64,000 nucleotides of DNA from assembly GCA_964631595.1 (NCBI GenBank), contig CAZVXL010000003.1:39726-103725 (forward strand). Reading direction: 5' to 3'. The position numbers and the translations under genes are program-made. The notes beneath the pieces are model-generated. The model searched no databases, was not told the DNA's origin, and saw nothing but the letters and a program-made list of their open reading frames with translations. Positions 25,435 through 33,945 of the stretch are shown piece by piece. Source of the DNA: UMGS1312 sp964631595. GTDB lineage: Bacteria > Bacillota > Clostridia > Oscillospirales > CAG-272. Position 1 is the stretch's first letter; each line of letters begins with the position of its first letter.

Positions 25435-26703
25435 TTATTTATTAAGAAGCTCTGTTGCGACCTTTACGACCACGGCTCCCGCCTCGCCCGTAAAGGTGGA
25501 GTTTCCGACCTCGTAGCCGCCGTCATTCACCGCATCGGGTGTATAGATATATCCCGGCAGACTTCCGTTGGAGAGGCAGAAGACAAAGGTCTTCTTGTAG
25601 GGAGAGCCCGCCTTTATGCCGAGTCCGTACTCAACAAAATGCTCGCCCTGTATTCCGACGATGGCGGTGTCACCGAGGATCACTGTCTGCACCTCACAGG
25701 GCACGTTCGGATCCACGTAGCCCTTCTGTGCCTCCTTTAAGAGGTAGTATATATCCTCTGCGCCGAACATATCGAGCTCGGCATTACGCATGGTGATATA
25801 ATCGGCATTTCTGAGAGACTCAAAGCGCGCCTGCGCCTTTAGCATTGCCTCATATGCTTCATTCTCGTCGGGCCATTCCTTTCTGGGAAGCTCTGTCTCG
25901 GTGCTGTCAACAGCGATCTCGATATCTCCCGAGAACTCGATCTTGTCAAGGCAGGCGAATACGGCACAGCCGAGCGTCGTTCCGGCGCGGCAAGCCTCCT
26001 CGAAGTTCTGACCGACACGGTGGTATCTTGAGCTTTGGTTTCCGGATGCGCCCTGTGCAAACATAAACACGGCATCGGGGCAGGCAAAGCTCAGATAACG
26101 TCTGATAAATCCGGGGTAATCCGCGGACACGAGCACGTTCTCCGCATGGAGATAAGTGGGATGAAGCGCATAATTCAGAAGGATACCGCGGATCTTCTTT
26201 TCGCTGTCGCGGGCTACGATCAGATTCAAAGAGGGATCGGCAAGTCCGCCCTTTTCACGTCTGTTTCCGCCGATGCCCTGCTCTGCGCCGCAGCTTCCGA
26301 CATACGTACCGATCTCGCCGTCAAAGGTATTCTCACTTGCTTCCTTTACGATCCTCGTTATGCTCTCAAGCAGGAAGCTCTCGTACTCGTCGTCATGACG
26401 CACGCCGTCGTTGTACTCATGCTCATGCACATTGCCGATAAGCGGCGCGCAGTGTGTATGAGAGCAGGCGGTGATGATATCGAAATCAAAGCGACTGCGG
26501 AGCTCACGCACGAACGGCTTACTGTACCAGAAAATATCCCCCGCAACTATCGCAACGCTCTTTTTTCCGTTGTCGATATACATACACGACACATAAAGAG
26601 GATCGTGTATTCCCTCATTGGGACGGGGGCAGTGAGGATAGCCCGCAAGTTGTACTCCGAGCTTCGGAGAGACCTCCGTGATGGATATACCGATTTTCAG
26701 CAT
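25435..26703 (-). CDS. Neutral/alkaline ceramidase N-terminal-domain-like hydrolase
   Basis: 422 residues, no signal peptide. Resembles the N-terminal domain of neutral ceramidases: ACSHTHCAPLIG (zinc histidines), NYALHPTYL and FAQGASGNQSS. Stand-alone cytoplasmic versions in bacterial sugar operons probably hydrolyse something other than ceramide, such as an amide or ester on a sugar. Substrate unknown. RBS GAAGGAAT; 25 nt after nagA-like gene. Confidence 0.82.
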   Translation of the reverse strand: MLKIGISITEVSPKLGVQLAGYPHCPRPNEGIHDPLYVSCMYIDNGKKSVAIVAGDIFWYSKPFVRELRSRFDFDIITACSHTHCAPLIGNVHEHEYNDGVRHDDEYESFLLESITRIVKEASENTFDGEIGTYVGSCGAEQGIGGNRREKGGLADPSLNLIVARDSEKKIRGILLNYALHPTYLHAENVLVSADYPGFIRRYLSFACPDAVFMFAQGASGNQSSRYHRVGQNFEEACRAGTTLGCAVFACLDKIEFSGDIEIAVDSTETELPRKEWPDENEAYEAMLKAQARFESLRNADYITMRNAELDMFGAEDIYYLLKEAQKGYVDPNVPCEVQTVILGDTAIVGIQGEHFVEYGLGIKAGSPYKKTFVFCLSNGSLPGYIYTPDAVNDGGYEVGNSTFTGEAGAVVVKVATELLNK

Positions 26704-26728
26704 TTTTTATTCCTTCCTTCAGGCAAGC

Positions 26729-27829
26729 TTATCTTGCTTTATATATTTTCTTTATGTTGATATCCTCATCAATAATGAGGATATCTCCGCGTCTGCCCTC
26801 TCTCAGACTTCCGACCTTATCGCTCATGCGAACAGCCCTTGCCGGATTTTCCGAGGTTATCTTGAATACCTCGGGAAGCGACAGACCGAGAGCCTTGAAA
26901 TTGCGCGCGACGGCATCCATTGTGAGCTTTGAGCCCATGAGCTCATCTCCGAGGAAGTTGACATCGGAATCGTCGATACTGCCCGTGCAGGCATCGGTTA
27001 TTCCGACAATGCGATCCACTCCCACGGTTTTCAGCGTGAGCTTTATCATATCGTGACGGACGTGGATACCGAGTCGGTCGCAAATGATCTCGTAACACAT
27101 CCCGTCGCACAGAAGTGCCGCGGAGTTAAACGAGGTCTCGATCGTTCCGCCCCACCTTGTGGGAGAGATCGACGAGCCGGTGGCATCGTACAAATGAGTC
27201 ACGATGCGCGCGCCGCCCCTGTATGCATTATAGACCTGCTCGGGGGAGGCGGCGGAATGTCCTATCGCGGGGACTATGCCGCAGGACACGATGTATTTGA
27301 GGAATTCCTCCGTGCCCTCGACCTCGGGCGCAAATGTCCACTGGCGAATAATGCCCGTGCTTGCGAATTCCATATACTTTTTCTCATCAACAGGTGTCTC
27401 GAAGCCCGCCTTTGCGCCGTACATGGGATTGAGATACGGTCCCTCAAGGTGAACGCCCATCACGTTTGAGCCGGAGCTCATAAGAGCCTTAACGGCGTTT
27501 ATGTATCCGAGGGTGTTCTCATGTCCGAGATCGCGGTAAAAGGTCATGAGCATTGCGGTAGTGCCACCGAAAAGGTGATGGCTTGCAACTGCCTTCGGAT
27601 CCTCGTAGGCATAGCTGTCTCCGCCGGCGTGGCAGTGAATATCGACAAAGCCGGGCGCAATTATCCCGTCCGCCTTCACCGTATCACCGATCACGGGCGC
27701 TCCGGAGGCGGCACCGGAATATTTTATAATACCGCCCTCAACGGCAACAGCCCCGTCCTCGATGACAGAATCACCGAGGAGGAGCTTGCCGTAGACAGTA
27801 TAATCCGATACATATTCGAGCGAAGCCAT
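26729..27829 (-). CDS. nagA: N-acetylglucosamine-6-phosphate deacetylase-like amidohydrolase
   Basis: 366 residues. Amidohydrolase barrel with the metal-binding GFVDIHCHAGGD, GVHLEGPYLNP, AIGHSAASP, THLYDATGS and catalytic Asp in GITDACTGS. NagA removes acetate from GlcNAc-6-phosphate. Some positions differ from textbook NagA (LYDATGS for LFNAM), so the substrate may be a related N-acyl sugar phosphate. Its ATG overlaps the upstream stop by one base (TGATG), so it is translationally coupled to the NagB-like gene. Confidence 0.85.
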   Translation of the reverse strand: MASLEYVSDYTVYGKLLLGDSVIEDGAVAVEGGIIKYSGAASGAPVIGDTVKADGIIAPGFVDIHCHAGGDSYAYEDPKAVASHHLFGGTTAMLMTFYRDLGHENTLGYINAVKALMSSGSNVMGVHLEGPYLNPMYGAKAGFETPVDEKKYMEFASTGIIRQWTFAPEVEGTEEFLKYIVSCGIVPAIGHSAASPEQVYNAYRGGARIVTHLYDATGSSISPTRWGGTIETSFNSAALLCDGMCYEIICDRLGIHVRHDMIKLTLKTVGVDRIVGITDACTGSIDDSDVNFLGDELMGSKLTMDAVARNFKALGLSLPEVFKITSENPARAVRMSDKVGSLREGRRGDILIIDEDINIKKIYKAR

Positions 27830-28761
27830 CAGTAGCCGACCTTCTCAAAGCAGCCGAAGGGCTTTGCGATATCCTCACTCATGTATACGTCGGTATCCAT
27901 GAGCTGAAGGATAGATGCGGGAACCTGAGGAGTCACCTCACCGTAGCAAACAAGGCGAGAGGTCATTCTCTGCCAGCTTGAGAACTGTCCCATGGTGACG
28001 AGATCGTGAGTCTCCATACGCGCCTTTGCTCTCTTTACGTCGGCAGGTCCTATGGTTGCCGCCTTGGGAGGCACGTTTGCTATATCGCCGGAATTTCCGA
28101 ATACTCCGTGGAGGGAGTTCTGCATAATGGTCATGGGATTCAGAGTGAGCACGCGGGCATCCATCTCAAGGAATTCCTCAAGTCCGGAGCAGGCAAATTC
28201 GGGAGTATCGGGATCTATAAATGCGATATGTCCCGCCCAGCCGGGTCCGGAATAGCAGATATCGGCGCCGCCCTCTCCGCACTCGGTGATCATCTTGGAG
28301 TAATCCCCGATATTCTCCGTGGTGGGATAGTGCACCTGCTCAAGAGGCATTCTGAGATCCTCTCTTATTGAGCCGTAGAAATACTTGAGCTGAGAATAGG
28401 TGAAGCCGGACTGATATGTGGCGGGTGCGATATTGCCCTGATCGTCTGCCCACTCGTCCATTGTGAAGATATGTACGTTGCGGCAGCTTATGTTGTGAAG
28501 ATTGATTATCTCCGCAACCGTGCAGTAGATCACGGGACACGGATTGGGCACGATCATTACGCACTTCTGATCCATGATATCGGAAATGAGTATCCTCTTT
28601 ACCATATCTCCGATCCAGATACCGCCCGGATTGTCAACAATGTGAATACGGAAATTGGGGTTCGGATGCTTTGTCATGTCCTCGCGCTTCATGTTCCGGC
28701 ATCTCTCCAGAACCTCTTTGTTCTTGTACGGAACGAAATCCGCAGGCTTAAAAGTAAACAT
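27829..28761 (-). CDS. Divergent glucosamine-6-phosphate isomerase (NagB)-like protein
   Basis: 310 residues, about 45-60 longer than typical NagB. NagB/RpiA fold with FTMDEWAD (base Asp conserved) and a sugar-phosphate loop. The catalytic block normally NDGHIAFNEP reads WAGHIAFIDP: His is kept, but the Asp before GH is Ala and the later Glu is Asp. The enzyme may therefore isomerise without deamination, or act on another sugar phosphate. RBS AAAGGAGAA; second gene of the operon. Confidence 0.82.
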   Translation of the reverse strand: MFTFKPADFVPYKNKEVLERCRNMKREDMTKHPNPNFRIHIVDNPGGIWIGDMVKRILISDIMDQKCVMIVPNPCPVIYCTVAEIINLHNISCRNVHIFTMDEWADDQGNIAPATYQSGFTYSQLKYFYGSIREDLRMPLEQVHYPTTENIGDYSKMITECGEGGADICYSGPGWAGHIAFIDPDTPEFACSGLEEFLEMDARVLTLNPMTIMQNSLHGVFGNSGDIANVPPKAATIGPADVKRAKARMETHDLVTMGQFSSWQRMTSRLVCYGEVTPQVPASILQLMDTDVYMSEDIAKPFGCFEKVGY

Positions 28762-28801
28762 TGCTTTTCTCCTTTATATGTTTAGTAAATAATTTTTTAT
28801 A

Positions 28802-30103
28802 TCAGACGGAGGGGATATACTCCCGCACCGTTCCCGCCGCTCCGAGCCTACCCTCGGAGGCAAGGATCGCCGCACCGAGAGATGCCGTTTCCGGCGTATC
28901 GAGAACCGCTATGCGAAGACCGGATACATTTGCAAGTATTTTGCACCAGATCTCGCTTTTTGAGCCACCGCCGAATACGCAAAGTCTGTCCACGTCTCCC
29001 ATGCGGTGAGCGTGATCGGCTATCGCGCGCGACACGCCCTCAAAGAGAGCGTACACAATATTGCCCTCCGTCGTGCCGAGCGTAAGTCCGGATATTGTGC
29101 CGCCTGCGGTCAGCTCAGTGTCAAACGTAACGCCACACGAGGATCCGGCAGCCTCGGCAAGTCTGTCAAGCTCCTTATAGGATCTTCCGCCGAGAATGGT
29201 GCCCGATGCCCATCTGAGCACAGCTCCGCTCGTGCTGACGACTCCCTCATAGGAATAATACTCGTCGTTGAAGCGGAATACGGAAAAGCCCGTATCCCAC
29301 TTGGGCTCACGTGTGAGCCTTGTCACCGCCGTCGCGGTGCCGAAGGATACCGTCACGGAATTGCCGTCGATACCCGCGCCGAGCGCCGCCAGCTTTTGAT
29401 CCTGACCGCCGAGGTATACCTTGCAGTGCTCGGACAGTCCCGTAGCAGCAGCCGCCTCCGGCAAAACGGTACCGAGAGCATCACCCATACATCCGACCTC
29501 GGGCAGGAGCGAAGCGTCGATCCCCGCGGCGGAAAGTATCTCTTTGTCATAGCATTTTTCGTTTATGTTATACGCCATCGTTCCGCCCGCTATCGTGTGA
29601 TCGCAGACAGCACGACCTGTCAGTCGCATATTGATAAAATCAAGCGGCAGCATGAAGCGGTGCGCGGAATAAAACAGCTCGGGCTCATGAGCCTTCAGCC
29701 ACATAAGCTTCGGCAGTGTATAATCGGGGATACAGCGCTTTCCCGTTCTTCGGTATATCTTCCTTTCACCGATAAGAGTCTTCAGCCGCTCTGCCTCATC
29801 GACCGCTCTTGTATCAAGCCAGCTTATCGCATTTGAGAGAGTCCTTCCCTCTCTGTCAACGGGGACAACGGAGATGCCCTGTGTACTGACCGAGATACCG
29901 CGTACCTCTTTTCCGTCATGCTCCCTTGTAACATACCGTATTCCCTCCGTTACAAGCTCCCACCACAGCTCGGCATCCTGCTCCGTATAGCCATCTCTGC
30001 AAATAAGCGGATATTCCTTGTTAAATTCGCAAAGTCGGGCGCCGTCGGGCGCATACAGCACCGCCTTACAGCCCGTGGTACCCAGATCTATTCCGATATA
30101 CAT
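28802..30103 (-). CDS. FGGY-family carbohydrate kinase
   Basis: 433 residues, slightly short for xylulokinase (about 490). FGGY N-terminal phosphate motif YIGIDLGTTGCKAVLY, a substrate Asp region (LPLDFINMRLTG, GGQDQKLAALGAG) and the ATP-binding CVFGGGSKSEIW near the C terminus. Phosphorylates a ketose or sugar alcohol, possibly L-fuculose or xylulose. First gene of the nine-gene catabolic operon, RBS CGAGGAGA. Confidence 0.88.
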   Translation of the reverse strand: MYIGIDLGTTGCKAVLYAPDGARLCEFNKEYPLICRDGYTEQDAELWWELVTEGIRYVTREHDGKEVRGISVSTQGISVVPVDREGRTLSNAISWLDTRAVDEAERLKTLIGERKIYRRTGKRCIPDYTLPKLMWLKAHEPELFYSAHRFMLPLDFINMRLTGRAVCDHTIAGGTMAYNINEKCYDKEILSAAGIDASLLPEVGCMGDALGTVLPEAAAATGLSEHCKVYLGGQDQKLAALGAGIDGNSVTVSFGTATAVTRLTREPKWDTGFSVFRFNDEYYSYEGVVSTSGAVLRWASGTILGGRSYKELDRLAEAAGSSCGVTFDTELTAGGTISGLTLGTTEGNIVYALFEGVSRAIADHAHRMGDVDRLCVFGGGSKSEIWCKILANVSGLRIAVLDTPETASLGAAILASEGRLGAAGTVREYIPSV

Positions 30104-30115
30104 AGCGTCTCCTCG

Positions 30116-30138
30116 GGACAGTCTCTCACAGACCGTCC
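30116..30138 (-). promoter_or_regulatory. Dyad in the operon leader: operator or 5'-UTR hairpin
   Basis: Minus strand GGACGGTCT and AGACTGTCC flank GTGAG. As DNA it is an imperfect palindrome starting 10 bp after the -10. As RNA it makes a 9-bp stem with one G-U pair and a 5-nt loop. Function is inferred from position only. Confidence 0.55.
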
Positions 30139-30148
30139 GCCAATGTAA

Positions 30149-30177
30149 ATTATATTATCACAATACCCTTTTGTCAA
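30149..30177 (-). promoter_or_regulatory. Consensus sigma-A promoter of the catabolic operon
   Basis: TTGACA (30177-30172), exactly 17 bp, TATAAT (30154-30149) on the minus strand, starting 8 bp after the mgtE stop. A perfect consensus for a catabolic operon implies control by a repressor or by the adjacent dyad. Confidence 0.88.
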
Positions 30178-30185
30178 GTATAAGG

Positions 30186-31532
30186 CTACAATGAGAGCAT
30201 GAGTCCCGCCACATTGACATAGATGAGCAGAGACAGGGCATCGACTATGGTCGTTATAAAGGGGCTCGCCATTACGGCGGGGTCAAGTCCGATACGCTTC
30301 ACTAATATCGGGAGCGCACAGCCGACCGTTTTGGCAAGGATCACGGTCACGACAAGAGTCAGACTGACGGCGGCGGCAACAAGCACGGTCACTCCGTCAA
30401 AGACGAGCATTTTGCCGAAATTAACTGCTCCGAGCGCCGCGCCGCACATGACCGCCACTCTGATCTCCTTCCAGATAACGGTCAGTATATTTCTCAGCCT
30501 TATATCACCGAGTGAGAGTCCGCGGATAACCGTAACAGAGGACTGACCGCCGGCGTTTCCGCCCGTACCCATTATCATGGGGATATACGCGACCAGCGCC
30601 GCCTGTGCCGCAAGCGCGTTCTGGAATTTCAGAAGAATACTGCTCGTAAGCGTAGATGAAATCATGAGGAACAGAAGCCACGGAACTCTGTTGAGGAAGG
30701 TCTCGATGACTCCCGTGCGAAGATACGATTTTTCCGACGGAGTAATACCCGCCATGATCTCCATATCCTCGGTATCCTCCTCCCTCATGACGTCCATAGC
30801 ATCGTCAAAGGTCACGATACCGACAAGGCGCTCCTCCATATCGACAACGGGAAGTGCAAGAAAATCGTACCTGTCGAGGAGCTTTACTACCTCCTCCTTA
30901 TCCATATGCGTACCTGCGGATATTATGGAGGTCTCCATTATGTCTCCGATCTCCATGGAGTTATCCCCGAGAAGCATATCCTTAACGGTCACCACTCCGA
31001 TGAGCCGGCGGCTGTCATCGGTAACATAGCAGGTGTAGATGGTCTCCTTATCGGAGCCCGTGATACGTATTCTCTCAAATGCCTCCTCGACGGTGGTATG
31101 TGCGCGAAGCTCGACAAACTCCGTGGTCATAATAGAGCCTGCGCTGTCCTTGGGATATTTCAAAAGCTGATTTATTATAGATCTTGCCTCGGGAGTGGAG
31201 TTGGAAAGTAATCGCTTTACCACATTTGCGGGCATTTCCTCGATAATATCGACGGTATCGTCCACAAACATCTCGTCAAGTATCTCGGTGATCTCTCGGT
31301 CGCTGAATTTTTCGATAAAGGAGCGCTGGAGCTCCGAATCCATTTCGACAAAGGTCATCGCCGCAAGATCCTTCGGGATTATGCGAAACAAAAGGAGCGC
31401 TTCCTCATCACTGCACTTCTGCATTACAGCCGCCACATCGGCGGGCTCCTCATCCTCCATTAAACGCTTGAGAGACGAAAAATCTCTGTTCTCGAACAAC
31501 GTCTCAAGCTGCATTTCCTTCTTTTCGGTCAT
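30186..31532 (-). CDS. mgtE: Magnesium transporter MgtE
   Basis: 448 residues: N-terminal superhelical MgtE-N domain, CBS pair at about residues 130-250 (MTTEFVELRAHTTVEEAF), then five membrane helices with the selectivity segment GTGGNAGGQSS. Imports Mg2+; the cytosolic domain gates the channel by Mg2+. Only 36 nt separate it from rpe, so it is probably in that transcript and has no separate M-box riboswitch. Confidence 0.95.
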   Translation of the reverse strand: MTEKKEMQLETLFENRDFSSLKRLMEDEEPADVAAVMQKCSDEEALLLFRIIPKDLAAMTFVEMDSELQRSFIEKFSDREITEILDEMFVDDTVDIIEEMPANVVKRLLSNSTPEARSIINQLLKYPKDSAGSIMTTEFVELRAHTTVEEAFERIRITGSDKETIYTCYVTDDSRRLIGVVTVKDMLLGDNSMEIGDIMETSIISAGTHMDKEEVVKLLDRYDFLALPVVDMEERLVGIVTFDDAMDVMREEDTEDMEIMAGITPSEKSYLRTGVIETFLNRVPWLLFLMISSTLTSSILLKFQNALAAQAALVAYIPMIMGTGGNAGGQSSVTVIRGLSLGDIRLRNILTVIWKEIRVAVMCGAALGAVNFGKMLVFDGVTVLVAAAVSLTLVVTVILAKTVGCALPILVKRIGLDPAVMASPFITTIVDALSLLIYVNVAGLMLSL

Positions 31533-31568
31533 AATTTCACACTCCCCTCGGGAAAATTTTTCCGTATG

Positions 31569-32237
31569 TTAATCTCTGTATGCTTCCTCCGCCTCCGCGC
31601 GGATACTCTCCACGGCAGCTCTCATATCGGGAGCGCCGAAAGAGGCTGTTCCCACTACAAGGAGCGATGCTCCCGCGGCGGCAGCCTTCGATGCGGTTCC
31701 GGAGCCGATGCCCCCGTCCATTTGCACAGGGAAATCGCGCCCTGCAGCACTTCTTATCTCCTCCGCCTTATGAAGCACTCCCTCCATAAAGCGCTGTCCG
31801 CCGAAGCCGGGCTCAACCGTCATCACAAGTGCCATATCCATATATTCGTAATACGGCAGAAGAAGCTCGGCGCTCTCCTGCGGCTTCACCGCCAGCGATG
31901 CCTTCATGCCGAGCGATCTTATATCCTTCAGCACGGTTCTTGTTCCCTCGATATCTCTGAGCCCGAGGTGCACCGTCACGTTCCACGCGCCTGCCCGAGC
32001 CAGCACATCAAGGTACTCCCACGGTCTGCACGTCATCATATGAACGTCAAGCGGGAGCTTCGTTATGCTCCCGATCCTCCTTATCACGTCAAAGCCGAAG
32101 CTGATATTCGGGACGTACACCCCGTCCATCACATCAAGGTGCAGTATATCCGCACCGGCGGCCTCCGCTCTTTTGATCTCATCTTCGATGCAGAGCATAT
32201 TGCACGCCAGCACGGAAGGACATATCTTTATTTTCAT
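31569..32237 (-). CDS. rpe: Ribulose-phosphate 3-epimerase
   Basis: 222 residues, TIM barrel. Interconverts ribulose-5-phosphate and xylulose-5-phosphate. Metal ligands in ILHLDVMDG and VHMMTCRPWEY, MTVEPGFGGQRF and VQMDGGIG are all present. Upstream of mgtE with a short gap. RBS GAAAGG is 13 nt from ATG, rather distant. Confidence 0.95.
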   Translation of the reverse strand: MKIKICPSVLACNMLCIEDEIKRAEAAGADILHLDVMDGVYVPNISFGFDVIRRIGSITKLPLDVHMMTCRPWEYLDVLARAGAWNVTVHLGLRDIEGTRTVLKDIRSLGMKASLAVKPQESAELLLPYYEYMDMALVMTVEPGFGGQRFMEGVLHKAEEIRSAAGRDFPVQMDGGIGSGTASKAAAAGASLLVVGTASFGAPDMRAAVESIRAEAEEAYRD

Positions 32238-32496
32238 GTTTTCGTTTTGCCTTTCGGAATATTTACATTATCGAATACAAATCGGCACTGCTTTGTGCAA
32301 GACCGAGACACAGTGCCACGAAAGCCCTCACACGTCGGTGTCACCCCGAAATATCCGGCATATCCTGTTATCAGCGGTAACACCGCAAGCACGCACCGAC
32401 GGCGGAGCCGACGGAAGTTTCAATAAAAGGACGTGGGATATCTCGGTCTCTGTCGGGTGCTTCATATACTGCCGTCTCACATGAGGCGGCAGAGCT
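32238..32496 (-). other. Intergenic region between ispF and rpe
   Basis: 259 bp without a supported gene. It contains a CTGCCGYCTC/GAGRCGGCAG hairpin (32469-32492) just after the ispF stop, which may end the ispDF transcript despite a poor T tract, and an AT-rich stretch near 32255-32285 that could hold a weak rpe promoter. Confidence 0.5.
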
Positions 32497-32967
32497 TTAT
32501 TCGGCAAGAATACACACTGCGTGCACTCTCACGCCCTCTCCGCGCCCCGTAAAGCCCATTTTTTCCTCTGTCGTTGCCTTTATATTGATGCGGGACACAT
32601 CAATGCCTATCGCCCTCGCCGTATTCCTTCTCATCTCGTCAATATACGGCGCAAGCTTCGGCATCTGCGCGATAACGGTGACGTCTATATAGTCTATCGC
32701 AAACCCCGCCGCGCGAACGGTATCCGCACACTCGCGCATAAGGACGGCGCTGTCCGCGTTTTTGTATTTCTCATCGGTATCCGGAAAATGATATCCTATA
32801 TCTCTCATGCCGGCGGCTCCGAACAGAGCATCCGACACGGCATGGAGCAGCACATCGCCGTCGGAATGTGCCAGAAAGCCGTACTCGCAGGCTATCTCCG
32901 TTGCACCCAAGAGCATCCTCTTGTTTTCGCAAAATCTGTGGGCATCGTAGCCGTGACCTATTCTCAT
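32497..32967 (-). CDS. ispF: 2-C-methyl-D-erythritol 2,4-cyclodiphosphate synthase
   Basis: 156 residues. Fifth MEP-pathway enzyme. Zinc ligands in GHGYDAHRF and LAHSDGDVLLHAVSDAL, the CDP-binding TTEEKMGFTGRGEG at the end. ATG overlaps the ispD stop by 4 nt, so ispDF is a coupled pair. Confidence 0.96.
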   Translation of the reverse strand: MRIGHGYDAHRFCENKRMLLGATEIACEYGFLAHSDGDVLLHAVSDALFGAAGMRDIGYHFPDTDEKYKNADSAVLMRECADTVRAAGFAIDYIDVTVIAQMPKLAPYIDEMRRNTARAIGIDVSRINIKATTEEKMGFTGRGEGVRVHAVCILAE

Positions 32968-33701
32968 GCCTCTCCGTCCTCTCTGCCTCCGAGTATTCCC
33001 TCCGCGATGTGTATATCCTCGGGAGAGGTGATCTTGATGTTCTCCCTGCCGATATCGACAAGTCTGACCTTGAAGCCGAGCCGCTCCGCCATCATGCAGT
33101 CATCGGTGACGACGGCACCGTCCTTTTTTGCCATATATATCGCGGCTCTGTACATATTCGCCTTAAATACCTGCGGTGTGCCTATGAGCCATATTTTGGA
33201 GCGATCCACCGTTTCGCCTATATACGTGCCGTCCTCCGAATATTTCACGGTATCGACGGAGGGATATCCTGCGGCGGCGGCTCCGCCGTCATAGGCGGCA
33301 CGCAGTACCTTCTCAAGCTGTGTCGGAGTTATCAGGCACCGAGCGCCGTCATGCACAGCCACAAACTCCGCCTTATCCGACACCGCCTCGATTCCGGCAA
33401 GCGCCGACTCCATGCGCTCCGCTCCGCCCTCGGTAACAGTCATGGGCTTACAAAAGCCGTATCTTTCCGAAAATTCGCTGTACGCGGGCACATCCTCTCC
33501 CCTGCACACAAGCACGATCTCATCCACAAGAGGACAGTGCTCAAATGCGCTCAGAGTGCGTACTATCACAGGGATCCCGCACAGCTCCCGATTCTGCTTT
33601 TCGCCGTCGATATCCGAAAACCTCCGTCCCGAGCCCGCCGCAAGAATTATCGCGGCAGTTCGCGGATGAGCCGACGTGCCGAGCCTGTTGAAGATGCCCA
33701 T
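32964..33701 (-). CDS. ispD: 2-C-methyl-D-erythritol 4-phosphate cytidylyltransferase
   Basis: 245 residues. Transfers CMP to MEP. Nucleotide-binding AAIILAAGSGRRF, VHDGARCLITP and DDCMMAERLG are diagnostic; a short N-terminal extension of about 15 residues precedes the usual start. RBS GGAGGGGG. With ispH-rpsA at 2384, three MEP genes occur in this window. Confidence 0.95.
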   Translation of the reverse strand: MGIFNRLGTSAHPRTAAIILAAGSGRRFSDIDGEKQNRELCGIPVIVRTLSAFEHCPLVDEIVLVCRGEDVPAYSEFSERYGFCKPMTVTEGGAERMESALAGIEAVSDKAEFVAVHDGARCLITPTQLEKVLRAAYDGGAAAAGYPSVDTVKYSEDGTYIGETVDRSKIWLIGTPQVFKANMYRAAIYMAKKDGAVVTDDCMMAERLGFKVRLVDIGRENIKITSPEDIHIAEGILGGREDGEA

Positions 33702-33773
33702 ATTCCCCCTCCGTTGAGCCTATGCGGACACAAATATCCGCCTTACGTATGCCACGCAGGCAATTCTTCATAT

Positions 33774-33782
33774 ATTATATCA
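33774..33782 (-). promoter_or_regulatory. Extended -10 element upstream of ispD
   Basis: TGATATAAT on the minus strand. No good -35 lies 17 bp upstream, so it would rely on the extended -10. Intergenic region 33702-33945 is shared with the divergent pepD promoter. Confidence 0.55.
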
Positions 33783-33875
33783 CAAATACCGGTAAATTCA
33801 TATACCCGAATGTAATTTTTTTCCTTTATATTGCCCTTTTGCGGGGCAAAATATATCCGCGCACCTCACTCACCG

Positions 33876-33904
33876 TTGACTTTGCGGGAATGTTATGCTA
33901 TCAT
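33876..33904 (+). promoter_or_regulatory. Sigma-A promoter of pepD
   Basis: TTGACT (33876-33881), 17 bp, TATCAT (33899-33904). Confidence 0.78.
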
Positions 33905-33945
33905 TTATCTATCACGGTGCCCGAACGGGCGACAAGGAGAATACG

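Noticed and set aside
31533..31568. M-box magnesium riboswitch before mgtE
   Set aside because: The 36-nt gap after rpe is far too short.
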